DNA from: Hymenobacter wooponensis
GTDB lineage: Bacteria > Bacteroidota > Bacteroidia > Cytophagales > Hymenobacteraceae
Assembly (NCBI RefSeq): GCF_004745865.1
Contig: NZ_SRKZ01000001.1
Coordinates: 682,001-746,000 of the forward strand
Direction of reading: 5' to 3'
Length of the DNA stretch: 64,000 nt
Part shown: positions 51,634 through 60,295 of the stretch, in pieces
Numbering within the stretch: the stretch's first letter is position 1
Layout: every line of letters begins with the position of its first letter
The notes under the pieces: generated by a model
What the model was told of the DNA's origin: nothing
What the model saw: the letters and a program-made list of their open reading frames with translations, nothing else
Databases searched by the model: none
Program-made: the position numbers and the translations under genes

Positions 51634-52191
51634 ATGCCCGTTCCGTCCGCTGATTTTAAGCGCGCCCTCAAGCGCCTATCCGACAAAGAAAAGGAAGCCC
51701 TGCTCCTGCGTGCTGCCCGCCGCGACGCCGAGCTGTATGACACCCTCAGCTTTGAGCTGCTGCCGGATGTAACGGTAGAAACGGTATTTGAGCAGACATC
51801 CGACCAGATTCATGAGTTGTTTGCGGTAGGCGCCACGGGCCGCCTGCTCAACCGCAGCCTTACCAAGGCTCTGCAGAAAGCCACTAAGGAAGTAGCCCGG
51901 GCCCGCCGCATCACCAAGGATAAACGCCTGGAAATAGACCTGAACCTCTACACCCTACGGCACATCTTTGCCAACTACACCGGTCAGTTTGAGAGTGTGT
52001 ATGGCGGTTTCTACACTAGCACGGCCCGCCTAGCAGCTCGCACCACCCAACTGGTATTACAAAACCTACACGAAGATCTGTGGCTGGAGTACAAAGCCGA
52101 GCTAGACGACTTCCTGCAGCAACTCCACGCCCGCAGCAAGAGCCGCAGCCTCAAGTTCGAGCTGCCTCGGGAGCTAGTGTTGCCGGATTAG
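51634..52191 (+). CDS. Helical protein of unknown function
   Basis: A 185-residue soluble protein, almost all helix by residue pattern (KRALKRLSDKEKEALLLRAA, LLNRSLTKALQKATKEVARA, LAARTTQLVLQNLHEDLWLE). No signal, membrane segment or known domain. It is divergent from the DUF4132 operon, 135 bases apart. Function unknown. Confidence 0.6.
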   Translation: MPVPSADFKRALKRLSDKEKEALLLRAARRDAELYDTLSFELLPDVTVETVFEQTSDQIHELFAVGATGRLLNRSLTKALQKATKEVARARRITKDKRLEIDLNLYTLRHIFANYTGQFESVYGGFYTSTARLAARTTQLVLQNLHEDLWLEYKAELDDFLQQLHARSKSRSLKFELPRELVLPD

Positions 52192-52230
52192 TAGTTACTT
52201 GCTGCCTCTATTTTTAGCAGTACTACTAGC

Positions 52231-52998
52231 ATGTATATTTTACGTTCTGTGGCCTTGGCCGCTTCTCTAGCGAGCTTGGTGGCTTGTTCCGATAATTCAG
52301 CCACTCGTTCCGCTTCCTCTCCTTCCTCAAAAGCCGCCCCCGACACGGCCGTTGCCCGCAAAGTAGCCAAGGAATTCAGAGTGCACTACAACCGGCCCGT
52401 AGACCTCGATAGCACCGACGGGTACTTCCTACCTGTTTCCGTAGTGCCCCTAGATGGTGCAGCCCGCAGCCGAACGTTTTCCAGCGGATCCTACGAAAGC
52501 GACTCTGACCGTAACGGCATTGAGGGCACCTGTTACAACCTGGTTTTTCTGCAAAAAGCAACCTTATCTGAGCACTTATTGCTGACTCACAGCCGATTTG
52601 TTATTGCGGATATAGATATCGAAAAGAAACCCGACGCACGCTGGCCTTACCTATTTTACACCATCATGAAGGCCGACACCAACGGTGACGGAGAACAGGA
52701 CAAGGAGGACGTTAGTGCCTTATACGTCTCGGACCGGAGCGGCCAGCAACTACACCAACTCACCCCCGATGGGACAGATCTAGTGAGCTGGCAGATTCTA
52801 CCCAAGACGAACGTGCTGTTAGCCGAGGTGCGCCCCGATGTGAACAAGGACCGGGAATTTACCCACGCCGACGGCACCTACTGGCTGCGCTTCGATTTAC
52901 AGAATCTACGCGTAGCCCCTGCCCAACAACCCACGGCCCCGCTCAGCAAGCAGTTGCAACAGCAGATGCTTGAGCGCCAAAGTCGCTTACCCCAATAG
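52231..52998 (+). CDS. Lipoprotein with a calcium-loop-like motif
   Basis: A 255-residue lipoprotein: lipobox SLVACSD near residue 19, then a Ser/Ala-rich linker. The mature part is beta-rich. KADTNGDGEQDKEDVSALYV near 148 has the DxNxDGxxD pattern of an EF-hand-like calcium loop, followed by SDRSGQQLHQLTPDGTDLVS, which looks like one blade of a PD40/WD-type propeller, and DVNKDREFTHADG as a second Asp-rich loop. Possibly a surface protein that binds calcium. It lies 39 bases after the helical gene in the same direction. Confidence 0.65.
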   Translation: MYILRSVALAASLASLVACSDNSATRSASSPSSKAAPDTAVARKVAKEFRVHYNRPVDLDSTDGYFLPVSVVPLDGAARSRTFSSGSYESDSDRNGIEGTCYNLVFLQKATLSEHLLLTHSRFVIADIDIEKKPDARWPYLFYTIMKADTNGDGEQDKEDVSALYVSDRSGQQLHQLTPDGTDLVSWQILPKTNVLLAEVRPDVNKDREFTHADGTYWLRFDLQNLRVAPAQQPTAPLSKQLQQQMLERQSRLPQ

Positions 52999-53007
52999 GC
53001 CTAGCGC

Positions 53008-53043
53008 AAAAAAGCCCCGCCAGAATCCTGACGGGGCTTTTTT
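53008..53043. terminator. Bidirectional terminator
   Basis: AAAAAAGCCCCG (53008-53019) and CGGGGCTTTTTT (53032-53043), between convergent genes. Confidence 0.85.
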
Positions 53044-53075
53044 AGGTATAAGTAAGTAGCCTAGGCCAGTATTAC

Positions 53076-53723
53076 TTACTTGGCAATTACGTTGAAGCTC
53101 AGCGTGAAGTCATCGTTGATGGCTTTGTCGCCGATGCCGTCGAAGAACGACTTGGAGCCGTATTTGATGTCGAACTTGGTACGGTCAACGGTGGCAGTGC
53201 CGCTGGCGGCAGCTACGCCGTTCTTCACGCCCACTTTGGCGGGGAAAGTGATGCTGTTGGTTTTGCCTTTGATAGTCAGGTCGCCGGTGATGTTGGCGTT
53301 GTTAGCGTCAGCAGCAGCACCTTTGATGTAGGCCACCTTCGTGATTTTGAACGTAGCGTTAGGGTTGTTAGCTACACCAAAGAAGTCATCGGAGGTGATG
53401 TGGCCCATAAACTTGGTTTGGGTATCAGCGTCCTTGATGTCGGTAGCCTTGATGGACTTCATGTCCACCGTCACGGTGCCACCTACCAGCTGGTTGCCAC
53501 GCACGAGCAGTTCTCCACCCGAAAACTGTACGGTACCATTGTGGCCGTGCGTTACGGCTTTGCCATCCCAACCTAAGGTGCTGAGCTGGGGCTGCAGCTT
53601 GTAAACTTTGTCGGCAGGCTTTACAGCGCTAGCAGCAGCTTTATTTGCAACTGGCTGACCAGCGAAGGCGGGAGCAGCAAACAAAGCGGCGGCCAGCAGG
53701 GCCGGCAGAACGATCTTTTTCAT
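53076..53723 (-). CDS. YceI family periplasmic lipid-binding protein
   Basis: A 215-residue protein from the ATG at 53723: signal peptide KKIVLPALLAAALFAAPAFA, then a YceI lipocalin-like barrel (LSTLGWDGKAVTHGHNGTVQ, ADTQTKFMGHITSDDFFGVA, ANITGDLTIKGKTNSITFPA, AASGTATVDRTKFDIKYGSK). YceI proteins bind isoprenoid-like lipids in the periplasm and respond to base or stress in other bacteria. It is 40 bases downstream of a MarR gene on the same strand, so the two form a unit. Confidence 0.88.
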   Translation of the reverse strand: MKKIVLPALLAAALFAAPAFAGQPVANKAAASAVKPADKVYKLQPQLSTLGWDGKAVTHGHNGTVQFSGGELLVRGNQLVGGTVTVDMKSIKATDIKDADTQTKFMGHITSDDFFGVANNPNATFKITKVAYIKGAAADANNANITGDLTIKGKTNSITFPAKVGVKNGVAAASGTATVDRTKFDIKYGSKSFFDGIGDKAINDDFTLSFNVIAK

Positions 53724-53763
53724 GATTGAAATAGAAGTGGTAAAGGGAGTTAACTGAAAGACG

Positions 53764-54213
53764 TCAGTCGCGGATTTTGTCAAGAAGGGCGCTGAGTTGC
53801 GAGGCTTCCTCAGCAGTTAAATTACTCATTCCCAGTTGCTGGGAGTTAACTACGTCGTCGAGCTTGGTAAGCAGCTCTAATCCTTTGTCGGTGATGCGAA
53901 TGTCCACGGCGCGGCGGTTGCTAGGACATACTTTGCGGGTTACCAGCTCTTTGGCTTCCAGCTTATCTACAATGCGGGAAGCGTTACTGGTCTTATCCAG
54001 CATTCGCTCAATCAGCATGTTTACCGTGGCCGGCTTGGGGTGCTGACCGCGCAGAATGCGCAGAATGTTGAACTGGGGGGAAGTCAGGTTAAAGTCCTTG
54101 AACATTGCCCCTTGCTTCAGCTGCAGCCAGCCGGAAGTAAACACCAGATTGATGTAGGCTTTTTGGTACTCGTCTCGGAAAGTGCGCTGTTTAATTTCGT
54201 CCTCAATTTTCAT
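53764..54213 (-). CDS. MarR family transcriptional regulator
   Basis: A 149-residue MarR protein. Residues 40-110 form the winged helix: LTSPQFNILRILRGQHPKPA, VNMLIERMLDKTSNASRIVD, KLEAKELVTRKVCPSNRRAV, DIRITDKG. Dimer helices lie at both ends. It has a promoter with a palindrome and TTG-N20-TATATTTG, indicating autoregulation of the MarR-YceI unit. Confidence 0.88.
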   Translation of the reverse strand: MKIEDEIKQRTFRDEYQKAYINLVFTSGWLQLKQGAMFKDFNLTSPQFNILRILRGQHPKPATVNMLIERMLDKTSNASRIVDKLEAKELVTRKVCPSNRRAVDIRITDKGLELLTKLDDVVNSQQLGMSNLTAEEASQLSALLDKIRD

Positions 54214-54232
54214 AGCTCAGGCATGGGGTCAT

Positions 54233-54288
54233 GCTGAATGATGATGCAAATATATGTACATACATTTAATGTTGCAACACCATTCAGC
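54233..54288. promoter_or_regulatory. MarR promoter/operator region
   Basis: On the minus strand: TTG (54275-54277), 20 bases, TATATTTG (54247-54254). The palindrome TATGTACATA (54253-54262), near-perfect over 54248-54267, overlaps the -7. It is enclosed by arms GCTGAATG (54233-54240) and CATTCAGC (54281-54288) with inner TGCAA/TTGCA. This fits MarR self-repression. Confidence 0.65.
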
Positions 54289-54374
54289 AAATTTATTTTT
54301 AATCACGACTACTGTTCTGATGCAGCCTCCAGGTAGCAAATATCGTAAGCAAGGCATCTAAGCTCCCTATTCCC

Positions 54375-54959
54375 ATGAAAAAGCTCCCTCTCTCCCTGTT
54401 TTTGCTGCTAGGCCTGCTAGCGGCAGCCCCTAGTTTTGCTCAAACCACTACCGCGCCAAAAATGCCGGCCGGGGCCAAAGAAGTTAATTCTACTGACCGC
54501 TTTCTGATGCAAGGCGGACAGGTAGTGCTGGTGCAAGGCAAGCGCCCTACCCCACTCTCGAAGAATGTAGTGCTTTCTAACGGCACCAAGATCAACTATA
54601 AGAGTGGCATAGTGGAGCTACCCGGAGGCAAAATAACAACTTTAAAAGAAGGTGATTACGTGCGCATGGACGGCGGTATTGTATTCGCTACGCCTGGTAG
54701 TGCCGCAGAGGCGCGCAACGAGCCAGCCAATACTGCTAGTTCCCAATTTCAGCAATACGTTGATAACCGTCCGGCTCCTAATAGCACGGCAGGCGTAGAG
54801 GTACGCCTCACGGAGTTGAACCAGAAAATCAGCCTTATGGGCGAAAAAATCCAGCTCCTAAATCAGAAAATCTGCTTGATGAGCTCCTCTAGTCAGCGCC
54901 CCGTCGATACCAGCCAGCTAGACCAGCAGATCAAAGCACTAGACGAAAAATTAAAGTAA
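54375..54959 (+). CDS. Secreted protein with DUF6799-like domain and coiled coil
   Basis: A 194-residue protein with a signal peptide (LPLSLFLLLGLLAAAPSFAQ). Residues 40-105 (DRFLMQGGQVVLVQGKRPTP, NVVLSNGTKINYKSGIVELP) look like the DUF6799 domain common in Bacteroidota. The C-terminal 55 residues are a Gln/Lys/Leu coiled coil (LTELNQKISLMGEKIQLLNQ). Envelope protein of unknown role. Confidence 0.65.
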   Translation: MKKLPLSLFLLLGLLAAAPSFAQTTTAPKMPAGAKEVNSTDRFLMQGGQVVLVQGKRPTPLSKNVVLSNGTKINYKSGIVELPGGKITTLKEGDYVRMDGGIVFATPGSAAEARNEPANTASSQFQQYVDNRPAPNSTAGVEVRLTELNQKISLMGEKIQLLNQKICLMSSSSQRPVDTSQLDQQIKALDEKLK

Positions 54960-55018
54960 CCAGTAGGTACTCCACCCGCTGCCAGCTTGAGCACCTGCTG
55001 CTTGGGTGGGCAGTGGGT

Positions 55019-56053
55019 TTATGGTGTTATAGTAGGCCAGGCGCCATACGGTAGCAAGTGACCCTGCTCCTCTCCTACTAACTTAAAGGGTTCATTCTGC
55101 ACTACCAGAAACCCATCTAAGTCGCACACGTCGGTGAGGCTGCTGACCTGCAACGCCGACCATATTCCCAGGGAGGTTTCTACCATGCAGCCCAGCATGG
55201 TCTGGAGACCGTGGGCGCGAGTTTCACGCAGAATGCGCAGGCCATTGAGGTAGCCGCCCGCCTTCATCAGCTTCATGTTTACGCCATCGAACTGCCGGGC
55301 TATTTCCGTGAAATCTGCCTCATCAGTCACCGACTCATCCGCGAAGACGGGGCAATCCAACTGACCTTTTAGGGCGCGGTAGTCGTCGGCGCAGGCGGCT
55401 GGCAGGGGCTGCTCCAAGAGGCGTACTCGTAGGCCAGGCAGCCTTTGGATTTGTTCCCACGAGTGGCGCAAGCTGTCGGCGTCGGTCCAGGCTTCATTGC
55501 CATCGATTATAAGCAGATGATTGGGCAGCAGGCGCGTGACCTCGCGCAGCAGGTCCACGGCCCCGTCGCGGTTTACTTTCACCTTCAGCATGGGGAAACG
55601 CTCGTACCCCTGCACCCGTAGGAACTCGGCCACGGCGCCAGGCTCCATAATGGGCAAGGTAACGGCGGTGGGTACGGCTGGTGCGGGGGGCGAGAGGCCT
55701 AGCCATTGCGCTACCGGCTGCCCCGCCAGCACGGCCGCCCGGTGCACAAACGCCGACTCTAACGCAAAACGTAAGGCATGGGCCGGGGAGTGAGCCGCCA
55801 AAAAGCTAGTTAGCTCCTCTAAGGTGTGGCACTGGCCTAGGCCAGCCATGTGGAGCTGCGCAAACTCTTCCTGCAGTCCTTCGGGGGTTTCGCCGTAACG
55901 CACATTAGGGGCGGCCTCTCCCCAGCCAATTGCCTGGCCAGCCTGGTCTTGTACTTTCAGAAGCAGGTTGGTTTTGAAGGTAGAAGCGTTGCGCGCTATT
56001 TTCCAGGTGTAGCGCAAGGGCAGCGCCAGCGGGACAAGAGACCAGGTGAGCAT
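55019..56053 (-). CDS. Dipeptide epimerase (enolase superfamily)
   Basis: A 344-residue enolase-superfamily enzyme: capping domain with WGEAAPNVRYGETPEG near 45, catalytic Lys motif LKVKVNRD near 155, metal ligands in IIDGNEAWTD near 185 and in RLLEQPLPAAC and VFADESVTD near 215 and 240, and NMKLMKAGGYLNGLRI near 265. These match L-Ala-D/L-Glu epimerases and related dipeptide epimerases, which recycle peptidoglycan peptides. The exact dipeptide is not told by sequence. Confidence 0.85.
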   Translation of the reverse strand: MLTWSLVPLALPLRYTWKIARNASTFKTNLLLKVQDQAGQAIGWGEAAPNVRYGETPEGLQEEFAQLHMAGLGQCHTLEELTSFLAAHSPAHALRFALESAFVHRAAVLAGQPVAQWLGLSPPAPAVPTAVTLPIMEPGAVAEFLRVQGYERFPMLKVKVNRDGAVDLLREVTRLLPNHLLIIDGNEAWTDADSLRHSWEQIQRLPGLRVRLLEQPLPAACADDYRALKGQLDCPVFADESVTDEADFTEIARQFDGVNMKLMKAGGYLNGLRILRETRAHGLQTMLGCMVETSLGIWSALQVSSLTDVCDLDGFLVVQNEPFKLVGEEQGHLLPYGAWPTITP

Positions 56054-56198
56054 GGGGCGAGGGCAGGAACAGAAAGGCGAAGGCCAAGGTACTACGCCGC
56101 CCCCGATACGCCAGCAGGTGGCCTAGAGATACATGAGGTAATACCGAGGTTGTGCGTAAACTCAAATGGGGCACGTGCTACTGCCCGGCTCAAAAACC

Positions 56199-56206
56199 TA
56201 TCTTTG
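56199..56206 (+). promoter_or_regulatory. -7 element TATCTTTG of the symporter gene
   Basis: Exact TAnnTTTG, 37 bases before the ATG at 56244; no clear -33. Confidence 0.5.
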
Positions 56207-56243
56207 CCGTATTCCCGCCATATTCTTTCCCTGATTGCTGCGC

Positions 56244-57662
56244 ATGAAGTTTTCGCGACTCGCACCTCTTGTTCTTATTCTCTTTGTTCTTGCGGCCATT
56301 TTAACGGCCCTGGCGGCCTATCAGGTGGTAGCACTGCCCAACGCGGTACCCATGGCGGCCCGCTGGCTGGCCGTTGCGGCGGCAGTAGCGCTGGGCTTTC
56401 AGCGTCGCTCCATCACGTTCTGGATTGTGGTAAGCATGCTCGTAGGAGCAGAAATTGGCCACGACTTCCCGGAGCAAGCCGTGCAGCTAAAAGTGCTTAG
56501 CGACGTATTCCTGCGCCTGGTAAAAACCATCATTGCGCCGCTGGTATTTGCCACCCTGGTAGTAGGTATTGCTGGCCACGCCGACCTCAAGCAGGTGGGT
56601 AAAATGGGGCTTAAAGCATTGATTTACTTTGAAGTAGTCACCACATTTGCCCTGTTCATCGGGTTGGGGGCTATCAACTTAACGCGCGCTGGCGAAGGCG
56701 TAGACCGCAGCGGCATTCAGGCTGATAACGAGCAGCTTGCCACTGTAAAGCAGACTACTGCGGACATTATTCTGCACATCTTCCCCGAGAACATTGCCAA
56801 ATCAGTGGCGGAGGGGCAAGTGCTGCAGGTAGTAGTGTTTGCTATCATCTTCGCTATTGGCTTGGCTATGGTGCACCAGAAGCACCGGGCACCCATGCTG
56901 CAGCTCACGGAGAGCCTATCAGAGGTGATGTTTAAGTTCACCAACGTAGTAATGTTCTTTGCGCCATTTGGGGTAGGTGGCGCCCTGGCCTACACAGTGG
57001 GCAAGATGGGCTTTGCTCCCTTATATAATGCCTTCAAGCTGCTCTTGACGCTTTACGGCGCGCTGGCTGCATTCCTGGTACTGATTCTGGTGCCCATTGC
57101 GCTGATTGCCCGCATCCCGCTGAAGCGCTTTGTGCTGGCTATTGCCGAGCCCGTGAGTATTGCCTTTGCTACCACCTCATCAGAAGCTGCTTTGCCTCGC
57201 GCCATGGAAGCCATGATTGGCATTGGCGTACCGCGCCGCATTGTGGCCTTCGTGATGCCTACCGGCTACTCGTTTAACCTCGATGGCACCACGTTGTACC
57301 TTTCATTGGCCGCCATTTTCGTGGCCCAGGCGGCGGGCATAGAACTGACGTTCGGTCAGCAGTTGGTAATGGTGTTCACCCTCATGCTAACCAGTAAAGG
57401 CGTGGCCGGAGTACCGCGCGCCTCGTTGGTTATCCTGCTGGCTACGGTAGCTTCGTTCAACCTCCCCGCTTGGCCGGTGTTCATTATCCTCGGCATTGAT
57501 GCCCTCATGGACATGGCCCGCACCGCCGTAAACGTAGTCGGCAACTGCTTGGCTACTGCAGTAGTAGCCCGCTGGGAAGGCGAGTTTGTGGACAACTATG
57601 TGGCGCCTCCGCTGGAAGAGCTGGCCGAAACGGATAGTGCGTTGGCGCACTCGGCGCACTAA
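56244..57662 (+). CDS. Dicarboxylate/amino acid:cation symporter (DctA/GltP family)
   Basis: A 472-residue symporter with about eight membrane segments and two hairpins. Family motifs: FATTSSEAALPRAMEAMIGI (the Ser-rich hairpin) near 310, VMPTGYSFNLDGTTLYLSL near 335, and TSKGVAGVPRASLVIL near 390, with the substrate Asp/Asn region ALMDMARTAVNVVGNCLA near 425. It imports glutamate, aspartate or C4-dicarboxylates with sodium or protons. A TTG three codons upstream (56235) is an alternative start. Confidence 0.92.
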   Translation: MKFSRLAPLVLILFVLAAILTALAAYQVVALPNAVPMAARWLAVAAAVALGFQRRSITFWIVVSMLVGAEIGHDFPEQAVQLKVLSDVFLRLVKTIIAPLVFATLVVGIAGHADLKQVGKMGLKALIYFEVVTTFALFIGLGAINLTRAGEGVDRSGIQADNEQLATVKQTTADIILHIFPENIAKSVAEGQVLQVVVFAIIFAIGLAMVHQKHRAPMLQLTESLSEVMFKFTNVVMFFAPFGVGGALAYTVGKMGFAPLYNAFKLLLTLYGALAAFLVLILVPIALIARIPLKRFVLAIAEPVSIAFATTSSEAALPRAMEAMIGIGVPRRIVAFVMPTGYSFNLDGTTLYLSLAAIFVAQAAGIELTFGQQLVMVFTLMLTSKGVAGVPRASLVILLATVASFNLPAWPVFIILGIDALMDMARTAVNVVGNCLATAVVARWEGEFVDNYVAPPLEELAETDSALAHSAH

Positions 57663-57686
57663 ACTATCAGTACCAGTATTTTGTAG

Positions 57687-57724
57687 ACAAAGCCCCGTAG
57701 TTTTAGTAAACTGCGGGGCTTTGT
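57687..57724. terminator. Terminator after the symporter gene
   Basis: ACAAAGCCCCG (57687-57697) and CGGGGCTTTGT (57714-57724), then TTTT. Confidence 0.85.
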
Positions 57725-57892
57725 TTTGCAGTAAACCTATATGCCACATGCTCTAATGCATATCATTAAAAATTGCATTCAGCATGTTCTATTTTTTAAT
57801 TAAATGTTTATATTTGAATCCATCTATCTGCGAAACAAATAGCGTTACTTTTGGAGTTGCCTCTAGAAGTTAGCCTATTAACCATCCTGCCT

Positions 57893-58546
57893 ATGAACTT
57901 CGCGAATCGGTACTCCCTTCTGTTTCTACTGGCTACATCGCTGTTCACTAGCTGCAAATCAACTGAAGAGGCTCTCTATAGCGCAGTTCACTCCAACCAC
58001 TCAGTTTCCATTGGGAAGTTGCCGCGGTTAGAACAAGTGGTGGAGGCTGGCCCCTTAAATGCCACGGAAGGGGCCTACCCAGATGATGCTTCCAAGGTAT
58101 TCCGCCAAGAACTGGCCTACCATACAGCTGAGCCTGCTGATACCGTAGAGTATGGTTATGCTAAGCTTATTATAACGCAAGCGGAAGTTACGCGCACCGG
58201 CCGAGGGTTGCAGGCATTTCAGATGGCCACTCTCATGACCCCTAGCTTATTTGGCCTTCCTCTGGAGTGGTACCGCACAGAAGTGAAAGCTGAAGTGCAA
58301 ATCATCAATTCCAAGGGCGAGGTAATTGGTTCTTACACGGGCACCGGCCGTAGCAAAGTGCGAGTTGCCATGTACAACGGTTATAGCCAAACCAGTGCTC
58401 CCCGCATTTCCGACGTGCAAGGCCTGCGCCTAGCCCTAGACCAAATTCGCCCCCAGCTTGATACGGCGGCCATTAGTCTGCGTGCACAACTGCTGGCCGC
58501 TGGTCCTAGCGAAGAACTAATCGGGACAGCACACACCAACAGATAA
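57893..58546 (+). CDS. Lipoprotein of unknown function
   Basis: A 217-residue lipoprotein from the ATG at 57893: signal YSLLFLLATSLFTSC with lipobox LFTSC. The mature part has alternating strands (EYGYAKLIITQAEVTRTG, WYRTEVKAEVQIINSKGEVI) and a C-terminal helix. The AT-rich upstream region (57740-57850) has TACTTTTG near 57846. Family not recognised. Confidence 0.65.
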   Translation: MNFANRYSLLFLLATSLFTSCKSTEEALYSAVHSNHSVSIGKLPRLEQVVEAGPLNATEGAYPDDASKVFRQELAYHTAEPADTVEYGYAKLIITQAEVTRTGRGLQAFQMATLMTPSLFGLPLEWYRTEVKAEVQIINSKGEVIGSYTGTGRSKVRVAMYNGYSQTSAPRISDVQGLRLALDQIRPQLDTAAISLRAQLLAAGPSEELIGTAHTNR

Positions 58547-58584
58547 CTAGTTTACTACTCTCTCCCTGCTCTTACCTACACCCG

Positions 58585-58622
58585 TTCCCGCATCTGGCCG
58601 CCTCAGCGCTTGGATGCGGGAA
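58585..58622. terminator. Terminator-like hairpin
   Basis: TTCCCGCATC (58585-58594) and GATGCGGGAA (58613-58622), followed by TTGTGTTT; after the lipoprotein gene. Confidence 0.6.
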
Positions 58623-58784
58623 TTGTGTTTCTGCGCCCCTTCCAATGCGCTCAAGGCAACTCGTAGTGAGCGGGTGAGGCCATTGGCCTAGGCCTGTTGT
58701 CTGCAACCTTCTCGGGCCGGATGGTTACTTTGCGGCAGCCAGCCCTCCAAGTCTGGTCTCATTCACGCTCATTGCCTTTTCACC

Positions 58785-60170
58785 ATGAAACACGCATTGC
58801 AGGCCTTGGCGCTGAGCACGGCGTTGCTGGTTAGCCCAGCTGCCAACGCGCAGAAAGCCGCTGCCTCACCTACCACCGCGGCCACTAGTACCAAGTCCGT
58901 TTTCCCCTACCCTATTCAGCAAAAACAGCTAGCCAATGGCCTGAACGTGGTTACGGTGCCGTTTGACTCGCCGGGCTTGGCCTCCTTCTTTCTGGTAGTG
59001 CGTGCGGGCTCCCGCGACGAGGTGGAACCGGGCCACACGGGCTTTGCGCACTTCTTTGAGCACGTAATGTTCCGGGGCACTGAGAAGTACTCCAAGGAGC
59101 AGTATGATGAGGTGCTGCAAAGCATTGGGGCCGCCGCCAACGCAAATACCTCCCTCGACCGCACTGTGTACCACATGACCGGCAACGCCCGCATGCTGGA
59201 AAAGATGTTTGAGGTGGAGGCCGACCGCTTTCAGAACCTGAAATACTCCGAGCACGATTTCAAGGCCGAAGCCGGCGCCGTGAAGGGCGAGTACACCAAA
59301 AACTCTGCCTCGCTCTACACCCAGCTGAATGAGAAGGTGGCCGATGCAGCTTTCGACAAGCATACCTACGAGCACACCACGATGGGCTTCTTCAAAGACA
59401 TCGTGGACATGCCCAACCAGTACCAGTATTCTCTCTCCTTTTTCGACCGTTTTTACCGCCCCGAGTACACCACCCTGCTAGTGGTAGGCGACGTGAAGTC
59501 GGAAGATGTGAACAAGCTGGCCGATAAGTATTTCGCCTCCTGGAAGCGCGGCACTTACCAGCCGAACATCACGCCCGAGCCCGCCCAAACGGCCCCTAGG
59601 GCAGTGCACATCCAGAACGCCAACTTCCCGCCGCTGGTGAGCTTGAGCTACCGTGGGCCGGCTTTCTCCGACCAGAGCAAGGACTTGCCCGCTCTCGATG
59701 TGCTAACCACGATGTTGTTCGCCGAAAACTCGCCCCTGTATCAGCAGCTGGTAGTGAAAGAGCAGAAGGTGCGCTTCGTGGGTGGCTCGCCCAACTACAC
59801 CCGCGACCCGTATCTGATGACCGTTCGGGCCTCGGTGGTGAAGCCCCAGGATATGGCCTACGTGAAAGACCAGATTACCAAGGCACTGGAGGAAATGAAA
59901 ACCAAGCCCGTGGATGCCAAGCGCCTCGCCGATACCAAGTCGGCACTGAAGTATGGCTTCCTGATGGGCCTAGATGCCCCCGACCAAGTGGCCAATGCCT
60001 TATCGCAGTTTATCTGGCTCACGGGTGATGTACAGTCGCTGAACCGCTTCTACGCCCAATACGACCAAGTAACGGCCGCTGATATTCAGGCCGTGGCGCA
60101 GAAGTACTTCGTGCCCGCGGGCCTGACGGTAGGCACCATCGGGCCGGGTGCTACGAGTGGCCTACAGTAA
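58785..60170 (+). CDS. M16 family zinc metallopeptidase (catalytic chain)
   Basis: A 461-residue protein with a signal peptide ending near NAQKAAA. The inverted zinc motif HFFEHVMFRGTEKYS near residue 85 and the second Glu about 75 residues later (AEAGAVKGEYTKN) show an active site. Two M16 half-domains follow. It forms a pair with the non-catalytic M16 protein at 60296, as in bacterial M16B heterodimers. Likely a periplasmic peptide-degrading enzyme. Confidence 0.9.
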   Translation: MKHALQALALSTALLVSPAANAQKAAASPTTAATSTKSVFPYPIQQKQLANGLNVVTVPFDSPGLASFFLVVRAGSRDEVEPGHTGFAHFFEHVMFRGTEKYSKEQYDEVLQSIGAAANANTSLDRTVYHMTGNARMLEKMFEVEADRFQNLKYSEHDFKAEAGAVKGEYTKNSASLYTQLNEKVADAAFDKHTYEHTTMGFFKDIVDMPNQYQYSLSFFDRFYRPEYTTLLVVGDVKSEDVNKLADKYFASWKRGTYQPNITPEPAQTAPRAVHIQNANFPPLVSLSYRGPAFSDQSKDLPALDVLTTMLFAENSPLYQQLVVKEQKVRFVGGSPNYTRDPYLMTVRASVVKPQDMAYVKDQITKALEEMKTKPVDAKRLADTKSALKYGFLMGLDAPDQVANALSQFIWLTGDVQSLNRFYAQYDQVTAADIQAVAQKYFVPAGLTVGTIGPGATSGLQ

Positions 60171-60295
60171 TACGCCCGCTGCTGCTTTAACGATCAGCGT
60201 GAGCATTCAACTAGGCCACTGCTCCTTAGTTATGCTTGCTTCTTTTAGCTGAACAGCAACGGTACTCTTTTTCTCTCTTCCCTGATTTCACCTCC

